Assembly: GCF_052114085.1 (NCBI RefSeq)
Contig: NZ_JBFREB010000001.1
Span: 806,001-870,000 of the forward strand
Length of the DNA stretch: 64,000 nucleotides
Reading direction: 5' to 3'
DNA from: Leifsonia sp052114085
GTDB lineage: Bacteria > Actinomycetota > Actinomycetes > Actinomycetales > Microbacteriaceae
The notes beneath the pieces were generated by a model. The model worked only from the letters and a program-made list of their open reading frames with translations, had not been told where the DNA came from and did not search any database. Positions 46,734 to 55,423 of this stretch are shown here, one piece after another. Each line of letters begins with the position of its first letter. The stretch's first letter is position 1. The translations under genes and the position numbers were made by a program.

Positions 46734-47555
46734 CTAGGAGCTGTCGGCTTCGCTGATCAAATGGGCAGGGAAGGTGTCAACGGTGATGACCTGGAAAAGC
46801 CCGTCGGGAAGTGTCGCCTCCGCCGTAATGGCGCGGTGGATCTGACGGGCTCGGGGCTCGTCCTGCACGATCCAAGTCACCGCGGGGAAGACGCCGTGCT
46901 CTCGCTGTTCGATACCGGTCTGGTGGTACGCCGCGTAGTCGCGACACTTGTTTAGGATCTGCGGCAGGTGCTCCGTGCCTCGATCGACCTCCAGGAAGAG
47001 GTGGTCTTCATATGCGCCGGTGGCGGTCACCGCGTAGAGGTCAGGCTTGACGATCTGCGCTGTCCCGTGGGATCCGATGTATTCGCGCCAGCAAGACGGC
47101 TCCGTTTCCAGCGCCAGCAGCTCTAGCTGATCGCTGAGCGCCAGCTCCCGGAGGCTAGCGCCCATTTCTGCAACAGCCAGGGTGTGCTCGGTGAATAGCG
47201 CGGACGGTTCCACGTAGCGCCGCCGCCCGCTCTCGCCTCGACGCGCGCGCTGAAGCGTGGCGCCTGTCGAGGTGAGCTGCCAGATATAGCCTTGTGAGCC
47301 CTGACGTACGCCGCCGATGCGGCGCTCCAAGTGACCGACGACGCCATGACCGGCCAGCCTGGTCAGTACTCGGACGGCGGCTTTAGTGGCACCCCCGGCC
47401 GTCGCGTGGCCAGTTGCTGTCCCCGTCCCGATCGGGAAGTGGAGCCGTTGGACCAGGCGGGTCGTGAGAAGGCGAAAGGCTTCGATGTCATCAAGCACTG
47501 CCAGGTCGCGAGAAGACAGCCGGCACAGGATGAGGCGAGGGTCAACGTAGCTCAT
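46734..47555 (-). CDS. Replication-relaxation family protein
   Basis: A 273-residue protein of the Replic_Relax family found on actinobacterial conjugative plasmids and integrative elements, thought to take part in nicking or relaxing DNA for replication or transfer. The N-terminal winged-helix region reads LSSRDLAVLDDIEAFRLLTTRLVQRL (about residues 9-35); EPSALFTEHTLAVAEMGASL near 125 and DLYAV...DHLFLEVDRGTEHLPQILNKCRDY near 180-210 (nuclease-like E/D) are typical. ATG 47555 is chosen for GAGGAGG 5 bp upstream. A GAA-loop hairpin lies just before the ribosome site. Confidence 0.78.
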   Translation of the reverse strand: MSYVDPRLILCRLSSRDLAVLDDIEAFRLLTTRLVQRLHFPIGTGTATGHATAGGATKAAVRVLTRLAGHGVVGHLERRIGGVRQGSQGYIWQLTSTGATLQRARRGESGRRRYVEPSALFTEHTLAVAEMGASLRELALSDQLELLALETEPSCWREYIGSHGTAQIVKPDLYAVTATGAYEDHLFLEVDRGTEHLPQILNKCRDYAAYHQTGIEQREHGVFPAVTWIVQDEPRARQIHRAITAEATLPDGLFQVITVDTFPAHLISEADSS

Positions 47556-47579
47556 CGCTGCCTCCTCGGGTCGCCTCGC

Positions 47580-47598
47580 CACCCCTGGAACAGGGGTG
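47580..47598 (-). promoter_or_regulatory. Perfect 8-bp hairpin before the replication-relaxation gene
   Basis: CACCCCTG, 3-base loop, CAGGGGTG, about 25 bp upstream of ATG 47555. It is in the 201-bp gap after the transfer ATPase and may set mRNA stability or end part of the upstream transcript. Confidence 0.4.
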
Positions 47599-47756
47599 AG
47601 TCCCATCCGTAGCGGGTCGAAGATCCGTATCGTGCCGCGGTTGAATGAGCGGTCTCGGCGTCCTGAAAGGACAGGTGACAAGACAGGCGATCAGACGGGT
47701 GCCACCACTTCGGATCTGCCAGATTTCCGCACTTTTGGGCAGCGCTGTCGCGAGCA

Positions 47757-49931
47757 TCAGGTGCTCCTCTTTCGTCGGCCGACCGGACCAGGCAGGCGAG
47801 CGGGTTGGGCTGGCGGCACTAGTGCTTCCGGCACGGGAGCCACGCTGGCTTCGTCGTCTTCGCCGGCTCCACGGTGATGGTCATGGGAGACGCGACGGAC
47901 CTCCGACGGATCCGAGGAAGGTTCCGTTGCTGGAAGGGTCCGCGCCAGCGCCCAGCTCGTGGTGACGCCCTGGGCGACCAAACGGAGGTACACCTGGTAC
48001 TTCCCGAGCGCCATGAAGTCCTGCTCGCTCAGCTCGGGCGCCATCCGCGCGATCGTGCGGGCATCATCGTCGGATTCCAGTCGGAAGATGACCTTGCTCC
48101 GCGCATTGGTCTTGACGGCGCTTTTCATCTCCTTCGGGAGCTGATCCCAGTACTGGGTGGCGAGCCACCAGCTCACCGAGAGCGATCGAGAGCGCGCCAG
48201 CGCATCGACCAGCGAAACCGGGAGGTGCATGAACCGGTCCGCCTCGTCGACAATGACGAGACCCGGATGCTTCGCGTGACGCTTTTCGGTCGCCCGCTCC
48301 TGAACGGCCTGCCAGGCCTCCGCAATCGCCAGCGAGCCGATGAGCTCGGTGGTGAGCGGGCCCAGCAGTCCTTCGTTGAGGGGCAGCAGCACGATGGCCC
48401 GGTCCCGGAAGACATCCCGGAGTCGGAAGCCGGGACGTCGCTGGCCCACAATCTTGACGGCCGTCGGACGCAGCAGCACTTGGCGCAGCTTGTTCATGGG
48501 GCTCGCGATGACCGCCGCTTGAGCTGCCGGTCGCAGCGACTCGTACCAGCTCCAAAAGCCCGCAAGGGCGACGTCATCGTGTACCTGGGCGACCAGCCTT
48601 CGGCGAAATGCGGTATCGGTCCAGAGCCGCGGGAGGTCGACAAGAGTATTGGGCGACGTAACAGAGCCAGTTCGGGTCAGTGTGCGCAGGCTCGCAGAGA
48701 AGATGTCCGCGGTGCGCGGCCCCCACCCATCGGCGAAGACCCGGGCGAAGACCGCCAGCACGCTATCTGCCACGACGTCCGGATCCCGGCCGGAAGCGTC
48801 GAGCGGGTTGAAGCCCATGGGGTGCTCTTCGGTGCCGTCTATGAGCACGACATCCTTGTAGCGATCCTTGGGCACGCGCTCCAGCAGGTGCTCGTGCATC
48901 TGAGCCTTCGGGTCGAGGACCAGAAGCGGCTGCCCCGCGTGCATTGCCGCCTCTGCGATGAGTTGCAAGAGGTGCGTCTTGCCGACTCCCGTTGGCCCCA
49001 AGGCGTAGCCGTGCAAACTCATATCAGACGGCGAGAGACCGAGGGGCCGTGTGTCGCCCGGCACGTCGGACACGGCGAAGGCTCGTTCGCCCGAGTACAC
49101 GGACGAGGCGGCGCGGAGCAGCTTGGGGTGCGCGGGTGCAGCGCCGGGAAGCGGCTCGTCGCCAATCGGCCAGCCGGTAAGGCTCAGGAGTTCCGGGACA
49201 CTAAATCGCTGGACGCCGCGTCGGGAAAGAGGCGCAAGGTTGAGGCGGTTCGGATCCTCACGAGTGAGCTCCATCCCAACGCCCGGCGCGCTCGCCGTGG
49301 TGAGCGCGGTCAGAAGGTCATTCACCATGCCCTGACGCCGCTTCGCGTTCGGTCCCGAAGCGCCGATACGAATGATGGCGTCGAGGCTGTGGTGACTGGC
49401 TCGATCTCGGAGGCGTGTGCGGACCTCCGTCGGAGCGTCTCGCTCGCCCGCCCAGAGGGAGCGCCAGATAGAAGCGGAAGGGTCGGGGACTGTTGGTGGA
49501 AGCTGTCGGGGGCCGAGGCCGTTGCCGAGGACCACTTGAACACAGACCGTTTCGTCGAGGCGGTACACACGAGACAGCGCTGAATAGAGCGAACGGAGTA
49601 TTCCAACTGGGTTGGCAACGTTGAGGGGGAGCGCGGGCGGCCGTACACGGAGACGCCCTGTGGCCACCATGGAGCGTCGCTGGTAGCCGTCCAAACCGGC
49701 AACGATAGTCCCGGGTACGAGATCTCTAAACGTACGGCGAAGGCGCGGAAGCGACGTCGCTTCGCAGCCAAGGAGGTGGACCAGGCCACGGTCGTCTGCA
49801 CGGGTTTCGAGTATGACCGGATGACCGTCCTGCGCTGCCGCGACCTGCGTAAGGAACGCCTCAACCTGCTCTATGGGGAGGGGATGCGGCAGGTACAACC
49901 GCGAGTACACCAGGGCAGGGAGCCTATTCAT
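47757..49931 (-). CDS. VirD4/HerA-type DNA-transfer ATPase
   Basis: A 724-residue P-loop ATPase of the type IV coupling protein/TraD-HerA group. The N-terminal half (about 1-330) is a membrane-system-associated region without visible helices, followed by YALGPTGVGKTHLLQLIAE (Walker A, near 342), LLVLDPKAQMHEHLL, LVIVDEADRFMHL (Walker B, near 590) and WWLATQYWDQLPKEM (sensor-like Gln, near 620). It would pump element DNA during conjugation, with the replication-relaxation protein. ATG 49931 chosen for GGGGAGG 6 bp upstream. The tail (after about 700) is charged and non-conserved. Confidence 0.82.
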   Translation of the reverse strand: MNRLPALVYSRLYLPHPLPIEQVEAFLTQVAAAQDGHPVILETRADDRGLVHLLGCEATSLPRLRRTFRDLVPGTIVAGLDGYQRRSMVATGRLRVRPPALPLNVANPVGILRSLYSALSRVYRLDETVCVQVVLGNGLGPRQLPPTVPDPSASIWRSLWAGERDAPTEVRTRLRDRASHHSLDAIIRIGASGPNAKRRQGMVNDLLTALTTASAPGVGMELTREDPNRLNLAPLSRRGVQRFSVPELLSLTGWPIGDEPLPGAAPAHPKLLRAASSVYSGERAFAVSDVPGDTRPLGLSPSDMSLHGYALGPTGVGKTHLLQLIAEAAMHAGQPLLVLDPKAQMHEHLLERVPKDRYKDVVLIDGTEEHPMGFNPLDASGRDPDVVADSVLAVFARVFADGWGPRTADIFSASLRTLTRTGSVTSPNTLVDLPRLWTDTAFRRRLVAQVHDDVALAGFWSWYESLRPAAQAAVIASPMNKLRQVLLRPTAVKIVGQRRPGFRLRDVFRDRAIVLLPLNEGLLGPLTTELIGSLAIAEAWQAVQERATEKRHAKHPGLVIVDEADRFMHLPVSLVDALARSRSLSVSWWLATQYWDQLPKEMKSAVKTNARSKVIFRLESDDDARTIARMAPELSEQDFMALGKYQVYLRLVAQGVTTSWALARTLPATEPSSDPSEVRRVSHDHHRGAGEDDEASVAPVPEALVPPAQPARLPGPVGRRKRST

Positions 49932-50163
49932 GGTGGGCCTCCCCAGGATCGGGGCGAATGCTGCTGAGCGGCTGCAAGCCGGCAAGATGCGGCACCCGGG
50001 ACCCATCGAGCGCAGCGCGTTGTTCGGCGGCATGTAGGAGCAGCGCTCCCATCAGTAGAGAGGTGTCGATCGGCTGGTTGAGGTGCGAGTGCACCCGGAT
50101 GTGATGCTCCCGCCTGCCAGGAGCGCGACGCGCTGAGGGACGACGGGTCTTTGGATTAGTCAA
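49924..50163 (-). CDS. Small basic protein upstream of the transfer ATPase
   Basis: A 79-residue protein starting at TTG 50163, 6 bp after AAAGGAGG. The N-terminus is very basic (NPKTRRPSARRAPGRREHH); the rest has a short hydrophobic helix (SLLMGALLLHAAEQR). It overlaps the ATPase start by 8 bp, so it belongs to the same operon. Function unknown; a DNA- or membrane-contacting helper of transfer is possible. Confidence 0.55.
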   Translation of the reverse strand: MTNPKTRRPSARRAPGRREHHIRVHSHLNQPIDTSLLMGALLLHAAEQRAALDGSRVPHLAGLQPLSSIRPDPGEAHHE

Positions 50164-50318
50164 GGTGAACCTCCTTTCGATTGCTCGAATGCTTGATGGT
50201 TGGCACGGCCCCGGATTGCTGCTCCGCGGCGGATGGATGGTTATGCGCGCCCGCAACGGGTTTGTCAATACGTGTTGTGAATTCCGCAACGGCTGACCAG
50301 GGGCGAATGCGCTCGTGA

Positions 50319-50516
50319 TTACCAGCGGTTGCGCCGCATGAGGCGAACCCAAATCGCCACCAGCACGACACACGCGACACCCAGCAGCAGGAGCAGCCAC
50401 TGCCAGATCTGCGCGAGCAGCAGCAAGGTGACGTAGAGCACGAGCACGCTCCCGAGCACCCATAGGCACGCGCGAAATAGTCGCTCACTGATGGGGAGCC
50501 GCTTGTCTTCTGACAT
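50319..50516 (-). CDS. Small two-helix membrane protein
   Basis: A 65-residue protein with two hydrophobic helices (about residues 18-35 and 38-57) between charged ends (MSEDKRLPISERLF; RLMRRNRW). ATG 50516 overlaps the stop of the methyltransferase gene (TGATG) and has AAGGAGG 5 bp upstream. Probably part of the transfer operon. Confidence 0.65.
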   Translation of the reverse strand: MSEDKRLPISERLFRACLWVLGSVLVLYVTLLLLAQIWQWLLLLLGVACVVLVAIWVRLMRRNRW

Positions 50517-51172
50517 CACGTCCTCCTTGGCCACGTTATAGACGAGCCTTGACGTGCGAAGTCCGACGGAACGGGATAGCCCCAGCGCGCCAGGGAGATG
50601 TCGGACTCGATTTCGTTACCCCACACCGACCAGTTCGGTGCAGGTGGCCGTTGGCGGGCGAACAGCTCGAGCTTTCGAGTGTTCGGGCCCGACACTCGGT
50701 CGATGACGGCGTACATCTCGTCAGGCTTAACTGAATGCTCCTGCACGGGAGCGAACAGCCAGGTTGGCTGGCTCCGGTACAGGACGGGAGCCTTGCCGCG
50801 TGTGCCGAAGAGCACGTGCTCGCTGGCGTTGCGCAGGTAGTTCCCCAGCCCCAATCGAGGCTTGATCCATGTGAGCGGGGACCGCGGAGTGAAGCCCCAG
50901 GCCTCCATCACGTCGTACCCGGCGCGGAGCGTGGCGTTAGTGACCCACAAGTACAGATGGGCGTTTTCGGCCGCGAGCGCCTTGACGGCACTGCCCAGTC
51001 CCGCGATCTGTTCCATCGACATCAGGTCGTAGTGCTGAACCGCGCCGCGCATCCCTTGCTGCTGCACGGGCCACGGGCAGTCTGCGTAGATGACGTCGAA
51101 TGCCTGAGGCGCTTCTGTCGCCCCGTCGTCTTCGCTTTGACTTGTTGGTGTTGATGTAGGCGCTGTCGCCAT
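50516..51172 (-). CDS. MT-A70 family N6-adenine methyltransferase
   Basis: A 218-residue MT-A70-type methyltransferase, expected to methylate adenine in DNA (or RNA) with SAM. The catalytic motif is FDVIYADCPW (D31-C32-P33-W34), a variant of D-P-P-W. NAHLYLWVTNATLRAGYDVM and the SEHVLFGTRG and SDVW-like KLELFARQ...WSVWGNE blocks follow. No restriction gene is beside it, so it looks like an orphan methyltransferase of a mobile element, useful against host restriction. ATG 51172 has GAAGGAGG 6 bp upstream. Confidence 0.82.
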   Translation of the reverse strand: MATAPTSTPTSQSEDDGATEAPQAFDVIYADCPWPVQQQGMRGAVQHYDLMSMEQIAGLGSAVKALAAENAHLYLWVTNATLRAGYDVMEAWGFTPRSPLTWIKPRLGLGNYLRNASEHVLFGTRGKAPVLYRSQPTWLFAPVQEHSVKPDEMYAVIDRVSGPNTRKLELFARQRPPAPNWSVWGNEIESDISLARWGYPVPSDFARQGSSITWPRRT

Positions 51173-51344
51173 GATTGGCCTCCTTCCCCACGGCGTTGGT
51201 GGACGACTTGTTATCGGACCTACCGGGCGTCCGTGCAACTGTCTTGTCGCTCCTACTGGGGCGCTCGCGGCAGTCGGTCTGGGCGTCCCCACCCGTGACG
51301 CTGAGGGACGCCCGGAAGGTCGATCTGTGCCGTCGAACACAGCG

Positions 51345-51602
51345 TTAGCGCGGCGTCGTGGGCGGCTCGCCATGAGAAGCCCGATACGCCTCGCGGATGA
51401 GCTGCACCCTGGCCTCATGCGCTTCGGCTCCGATACGGAGCGCCACGCGCGCCAGGTCCTCGGCGGCCTCGTGTTGCAGCTCTCGCTGATTTCCGATCGA
51501 GAACGAACGGGCCACGACGGAGTCCACGTGATCGAATGCCCGGCGAACCCGCTCAAGCGCCCTCACGGCGAAACGAACCCCAGCCTCGAGCGCCGGCGCC
51601 AT
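51345..51602 (-). CDS. Hypothetical helical protein
   Basis: An 85-residue Ala/Arg-rich protein, mostly helical in appearance (ERVRRAFDHVDSVVARSFSIGNQRELQHEAAEDLARVALRIG). The ATG overlaps the stop of the previous gene (TGATG). No family recognised. Confidence 0.5.
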   Translation of the reverse strand: MAPALEAGVRFAVRALERVRRAFDHVDSVVARSFSIGNQRELQHEAAEDLARVALRIGAEAHEARVQLIREAYRASHGEPPTTPR

Positions 51603-51910
51603 CAGCGCCACCGCCGGATCGCCGCGGCGGAGGCGATGGTGTAGGAGTCGACGATCTCCCGGTAGCGCGCCTCGCCAAGCGGGGCCACCGTGATGAGGTG
51701 CTGCTCGAGGGCGGTGAGGGCTCCGACGTGCTCCAGCGCGGCGTCTGCGAGGAGCGCACGCGCGTCCTCGGTGAGCTTGGACACCAGAGCGCGCGACTGC
51801 AGGTCCGTAACCTGGCGGAGGACGCGACGCTGCTCGCCCAGCGAGAGCTGCTGCTCGGGTCCGATAGACCGCTGAATTTCACCAAGCGGCCGCGGGGTGT
51901 TCGAGTTCAT
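51602..51910 (-). CDS. Hypothetical helical protein, first gene of the transfer operon
   Basis: A 102-residue helical protein (RRVLRQVTDLQSRALVSKLTEDARALLADAALEHVGALTALEQHL) with no recognised family. It is coupled to the next gene and is the first minus-strand gene after the divergent 52006 gene, so the promoter for the transfer operon should be in 51911-52005. Confidence 0.5.
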   Translation of the reverse strand: MNSNTPRPLGEIQRSIGPEQQLSLGEQRRVLRQVTDLQSRALVSKLTEDARALLADAALEHVGALTALEQHLITVAPLGEARYREIVDSYTIASAAAIRRWR

Positions 51911-52005
51911 TTGCTTTGCCTTTCATCTCTCCGCTGACCATCAGCGGGTCTGAAACAAAGCGTCTAATACGGAGGCCCGATGCGTCATCGGCACAAAATT
52001 GGCAT

Positions 52006-52875
52006 ATGGCGGCTTCCGTGGACCCGGTTCGGGATGAGCTCGTGCGAGAACTGCGGCAGTTCCGTAAGGGGTCGGGGGAGCCAACAGCGGCACGGCTGGG
52101 TGGCCTCTTCTACCTGACAGAAGCGCTGGGCGACGGCATCCCGGCACGCGCTTTTGACGAGCTCGCCGTTTATAGGCGCGACCTGGGTGCAGATCCGACC
52201 TCGGCAATTGGGGCCTTCTTCTATCTTTCCGGTTGGGGGATCGGCCTCGACTCGGTCGACCAGCGTCGGTCGCGCTACCGAGACGAATTCTTCACCGACG
52301 TTTCAACCGCGTGGCGACGCTCCCAGCGCGGTATCTCGCAGCTGGTGTCGTTGATTCGTGATCGCGACGAGCAGGCACGCCCCTGGGCGTTCGTCTCGGT
52401 ATTTCAATCGGGCAGCCGCTTTCAGCCGGTGCTCGACTTCAACCTCCGCTACGAGTCCTGGACGCCGCCGCTCGTGTTCGTTGACGGCAGCCCCGTAGAG
52501 GTCAACTTCCACCTTCATCCGCACCCGACCGTGGCGGATATGTACACGCATCGGATGGTGCTGCCTGAATCGCCGCTCAATATCAACGTGAGCTTTGGCG
52601 AACGCATGGCGGTTCTTCGCGTCGCGTGGTCGATGCCCGTGTGGCCGGTTTGGAGCGTGTTGTCCTGGACAGCAGACCCTCTGATCATGACCCATCTCCG
52701 CACGTTCAGAGAACGGGCAGTAGAAGTCTCGCTGCAGTGGTGGGGGAGGAGCCGACCGGATCCGGAGGTTGGGCTCGTCACGGACGGCGCGATCTGGGCC
52801 GATCGCGCCGAGCCGGGGCGGATGAATCTCCCGGACGGGTGGACTCTGTCTGGGCCGGCAGGCCGAGGCGTCTAA
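52006..52875 (+). CDS. Hypothetical protein
   Basis: A 289-residue protein, not recognised. It is Trp/Tyr/Arg-rich with a predicted alpha N-terminus (about 1-115) and a beta-rich rest with repeated hydrophobic-x-hydrophobic runs (VFVDGSPVEVNFHLHPHP; WSMPVWPVWSVL). No membrane segment or signal peptide. It is divergent from the transfer operon. ATG 52006 is the best internal start; the frame extends upstream without good start signals. Confidence 0.6.
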   Translation: MAASVDPVRDELVRELRQFRKGSGEPTAARLGGLFYLTEALGDGIPARAFDELAVYRRDLGADPTSAIGAFFYLSGWGIGLDSVDQRRSRYRDEFFTDVSTAWRRSQRGISQLVSLIRDRDEQARPWAFVSVFQSGSRFQPVLDFNLRYESWTPPLVFVDGSPVEVNFHLHPHPTVADMYTHRMVLPESPLNINVSFGERMAVLRVAWSMPVWPVWSVLSWTADPLIMTHLRTFRERAVEVSLQWWGRSRPDPEVGLVTDGAIWADRAEPGRMNLPDGWTLSGPAGRGV

Positions 52876-52881
52876 CCAGGC

Positions 52882-52910
52882 TTGCCAAATGAAATAACAA
52901 GTGATATAAT
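52882..52910 (+). promoter_or_regulatory. Near-consensus sigma-70 promoter
   Basis: TTGCCA (52882-52887), 17 bp, TATAAT (52905-52910), an unusually good match in this genome. It drives the 53011 gene with a leader of about 95 bp that contains the hairpin TCCCGC-ACCTC-GCGGGA (52975-52991) shortly before the ribosome site. Confidence 0.75.
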
Positions 52911-53010
52911 ATCTCCGTCAGCCGAGCCCTGAGCAGGATGCGGAAGACACGACTCCTCTCGCAGAGCCTTGTCTCCCGCACCTCGCGGGAAGGGACCGAA
53001 AGGAAGGCTG

Positions 53011-53421
53011 ATGAAACACGTCATCATTGACCGCACCGATGGGAGCGGCGAACCGGGATTCACCTGGGGCGACGGCAAGCGGTACATCTGGCACCGCAAC
53101 GGCGGGGGCTTCATCTCAATACACGCCCTGGTCGCGCCCACGGTATACGTCGGCCCGGAAGCGATGATTCGCGACCGAGCAGTTGTTGGGGGCATGGTTC
53201 GCCTGTTCGGCCGCGCCGTCATCGAAGAAGAAGCGATCGTCTCAGACATGGTGACGCTGCGCGATGCGGCAAGCGTGGGTGGACGCGCTGTCGTGAGGGG
53301 CAACGTCTCCCTCACAGACGAAGCGCGCGTCGATGGCGAAGCTTTCATCGTCGGAAGCGCTCGTCTCCAGTTCTTCGCACACGTTAGTCGAGGCCAACTT
53401 GTCGGATCGACTGTCTCGTGA
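53011..53421 (+). CDS. Left-handed beta-helix (hexapeptide-repeat-like) protein
   Basis: A 136-residue protein. From about residue 35 to the end a six-residue rhythm of small/hydrophobic residues repeats (AVVGGMVRLFGRAVIEEEAI, then DAASVGGRAVVRGNVSLTDEA), as in left-handed parallel beta-helices. The first 30 residues contain aromatic and Asp/Gly loops (GFTWGDGKRYIWHRN). No acetyltransferase active-site residues are evident. It has its own strong promoter and terminator, so it is an independent unit. Confidence 0.6.
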   Translation: MKHVIIDRTDGSGEPGFTWGDGKRYIWHRNGGGFISIHALVAPTVYVGPEAMIRDRAVVGGMVRLFGRAVIEEEAIVSDMVTLRDAASVGGRAVVRGNVSLTDEARVDGEAFIVGSARLQFFAHVSRGQLVGSTVS

Positions 53422-53433
53422 GGAGGACTCACA

Positions 53434-53491
53434 AGCCCGGATCGATAGAGGCGCCCGCGTAGGCGGACTCCCTATCGGCCCGGGCTCTTTT
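53434..53491 (+). terminator. Rho-independent terminator
   Basis: AGCCCGGATCGATAG pairs with CTATCGGCCCGGGCT (13 of 15) around a 23-base loop and is followed by the T-rich CTCTTTTCTTT. Confidence 0.8.
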
Positions 53492-53493
53492 CT

Positions 53494-53522
53494 TTGCTCG
53501 GAACTTAGGACCGGCCTAACAT
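53494..53522 (+). promoter_or_regulatory. Leaderless promoter of the 53529 gene
   Basis: TTGCTC (53494-53499), 17 bp, TAACAT (53517-53522), then 6 bp to ATG 53529, no ribosome site. Confidence 0.6.
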
Positions 53523-53528
53523 GCCCTC

Positions 53529-53885
53529 ATGACGGCATGCCAGGTAGACGGATGTGACAGCACAGCTACCGCTCAGTGGTCAGACGATGCTCATGGGGGC
53601 AACACTTGGTCGGTGTGCGACGCGCATCTCCTGGCGCTTCAGGCGGCGCCCTCCCATCTAGGCGCTGACGGGTTACTCCAATTCGGCCCTGCGGTCCCTT
53701 ACGAGATCGTCGGGATAGAAGTCGATACAGAAGGCGGAGCGGCCGCCCGCGTGCGGCTCGTCCTCGGGCGCGATGGAGTGGAGTTTGAGCATGTGGATTT
53801 CCTAGCTGGGCCGCATGAGGTAATGAGCTTGTGCTCGATCGTTTCCGGATCGGTTCATCCGGACGTCGACTCGGTGGCCGAGTGA
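53529..53885 (+). CDS. Hypothetical small Cys-containing protein
   Basis: A 118-residue protein, unrecognised. The N-terminus has a possible metal site, C4 and C9 (CQVDGCDS) with C30xxH33 (VCDAH). The rest is a beta-rich region (YEIVGIEVDTEGGAAARVRLVLG). It has a leaderless promoter. Confidence 0.55.
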   Translation: MTACQVDGCDSTATAQWSDDAHGGNTWSVCDAHLLALQAAPSHLGADGLLQFGPAVPYEIVGIEVDTEGGAAARVRLVLGRDGVEFEHVDFLAGPHEVMSLCSIVSGSVHPDVDSVAE

Positions 53886-54057
53886 GATGTGGCGCGGGAG
53901 GCTAGGCACCGTATAGGGCGAGCCGTGAGGTTGGGGCTTCAGCTGCGGTGGAGAGCCTGAGCTCCTGCTGCCCGCTTGTTGCATACGCCTGGCTGGCCGA
54001 TGGTTGTGAGGGGCCGGTCAACCGGGTCAGAATGTCGGCAAACACTAGGAGGTTTCG

Positions 54058-54282
54058 ATGCCTGACGGCGACATCATCACCTACTTCGAGGACGGCGAGT
54101 GGAAGTCCAAAGTTGCGGGTAGCTCACGGGCGGCACACGTCGGCGGCACCAAGGCTGAGCAGACTGCGGTAGGCCGACAGATGGCGCAAGATCGCCATGC
54201 CGAGCACGAGATCCGCAACCGGAACGGACAGATTGGCGCGAAGAACTCCTACGGTAACGACCCACGCCGTTCAAGAGGCTGA
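54058..54282 (+). CDS. DUF2188 family protein
   Basis: A 74-residue protein of the DUF2188 type: ITYFEDGEWKSKVAGSSRA, then HVGGTKAEQTAVGRQMAQDRHAEHEIRNRNGQIGAKNSYG, the family's strand-helix-strand with the R-x-x-G-x-I-x-x-K-x-S-Y-G ending. Members are common in mobile and defence regions; no molecular function is established. ATG has AGGAGG 5 bp upstream. Confidence 0.8.
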   Translation: MPDGDIITYFEDGEWKSKVAGSSRAAHVGGTKAEQTAVGRQMAQDRHAEHEIRNRNGQIGAKNSYGNDPRRSRG

Positions 54283-54360
54283 CCTGATGCTGCCGGCCAT
54301 GACGTCGGCATCATCGCAGGATGGAAACGAAGCGGTAGCGTTCGTAGGAGTCCCTCGCCT

Positions 54361-54954
54361 CTAGGGCTTTGTTGATCCGCATCCGTCAACGGCAGAGATC
54401 GAGGCGGCGTCGCGAACAGGTTTCCCTGCAACTAGAACAACGCCATCGCGCGTAGTCAACGCTCCACACATCACCTCGCCGTTCTTGGAGACAATGATGA
54501 AATTGGAGTCGGCCGAGTGGGGGACCAGGGTGCTCACCTGAGATGTGAGCGCCGCTGCGACGATCGCAATTATCGCTCCCCACGTGAGATGCCGAGAAGC
54601 CCTGAGTTTGCGGGCCGCCGCGGCTGCCTCCCGTTTCACGTCATCGCGATAAATCTCCCAGGTCGCAGCGTAGTCAAGCGACGGAGAGCCCGAGGCAGCG
54701 AGAGTGGCCTGGATCAGCGCGACTGTGCCCAGAGCGCCGGCAGCAGCGGCGAATACGAGGACTACGATCTTGAGGCCGTCGTCACTCATGTCCGCGAGTT
54801 TTTGGGGTGCGAGGATGACCGAGAACGTCGCGAAGGCGCCGACTACGGCCGCAATGCCCCCAGCCCACTTCTCGGCAGAAGCGCGCACGGCGGTCAATTG
54901 GCTGTGCTGCGCCTTGTTGAACTCATCCTGCCAGTCAAGATCGTCCTTGCTCAT
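54361..54954 (-). CDS. Hypothetical membrane protein with four helices
   Basis: A 197-residue protein. N-terminal charged helix (DDLDWQDEFNKAQHSQLTAV), then hydrophobic segments near residues 28-48, 56-78 and 122-142, and a C-terminal soluble part of about 50 residues with two Cys. It begins 2 bp after the stop of the minus-strand Cys-rich gene, so they form an operon. Not recognised. Confidence 0.6.
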   Translation of the reverse strand: MSKDDLDWQDEFNKAQHSQLTAVRASAEKWAGGIAAVVGAFATFSVILAPQKLADMSDDGLKIVVLVFAAAAGALGTVALIQATLAASGSPSLDYAATWEIYRDDVKREAAAAARKLRASRHLTWGAIIAIVAAALTSQVSTLVPHSADSNFIIVSKNGEVMCGALTTRDGVVLVAGKPVRDAASISAVDGCGSTKP

Positions 54955-54956
54955 GG

Positions 54957-55235
54957 TCAGGGCACCGAAATCTCCCCGTGGGCTCCGCACCCGATCTGTC
55001 CATCTAAGTGCGTAACCTCGCAGTTGCAGCGCACGTTGCTACGAAGAGGACCCTCGGTGATCCCTTGGGTGATGCCTACCGAGATACTCATGTCGTGGGC
55101 GCAGCGCGGGCACGGACCGCGCTTGTCCGCGCCTATTCGCCTGTCGTGGTCATCGGTCAGCCACGTCCAACTCCACGAGTTGACGGTGGTCGCCCAACCT
55201 GCCGGAGTGACGCTCTCAAACGGCAGCTCGCTCAT
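54957..55235 (-). CDS. Hypothetical zinc-ribbon-like protein
   Basis: A 92-residue protein with CPRC (near residue 43-46), CNC (near 70-72) and a further Cys near 82, a plausible zinc ribbon. ATG 55235 follows GGAGGG. First gene of a two-gene minus-strand unit with the membrane protein. Function unknown. Confidence 0.5.
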   Translation of the reverse strand: MSELPFESVTPAGWATTVNSWSWTWLTDDHDRRIGADKRGPCPRCAHDMSISVGITQGITEGPLRSNVRCNCEVTHLDGQIGCGAHGEISVP

Positions 55236-55423
55236 GGTCCCTCCAAAGACATCGATGTCGACGCCGCTCACAATAGGTGAATAAAGCTCATGTTGGCAAC
55301 CAGGTTCTCGCACGACAAAGTGCCGGCTCTCACCTCGTGGGGCGGCGGGGGAGCTGTCTGGTCGAAGTCGCGCCCTGTGCTGACGACCATCTTGAAGGCG
55401 CTCCGCGCGTTGTTTCGCTCCCG

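Noticed and set aside
47542..47757. 71-residue ORF between the transfer ATPase and replication-relaxation genes
   Set aside because: It starts in a TGATG overlap and overlaps the next gene, but Pro/Thr/Arg-rich composition and the hairpin inside it argue against a protein. Left undecided.
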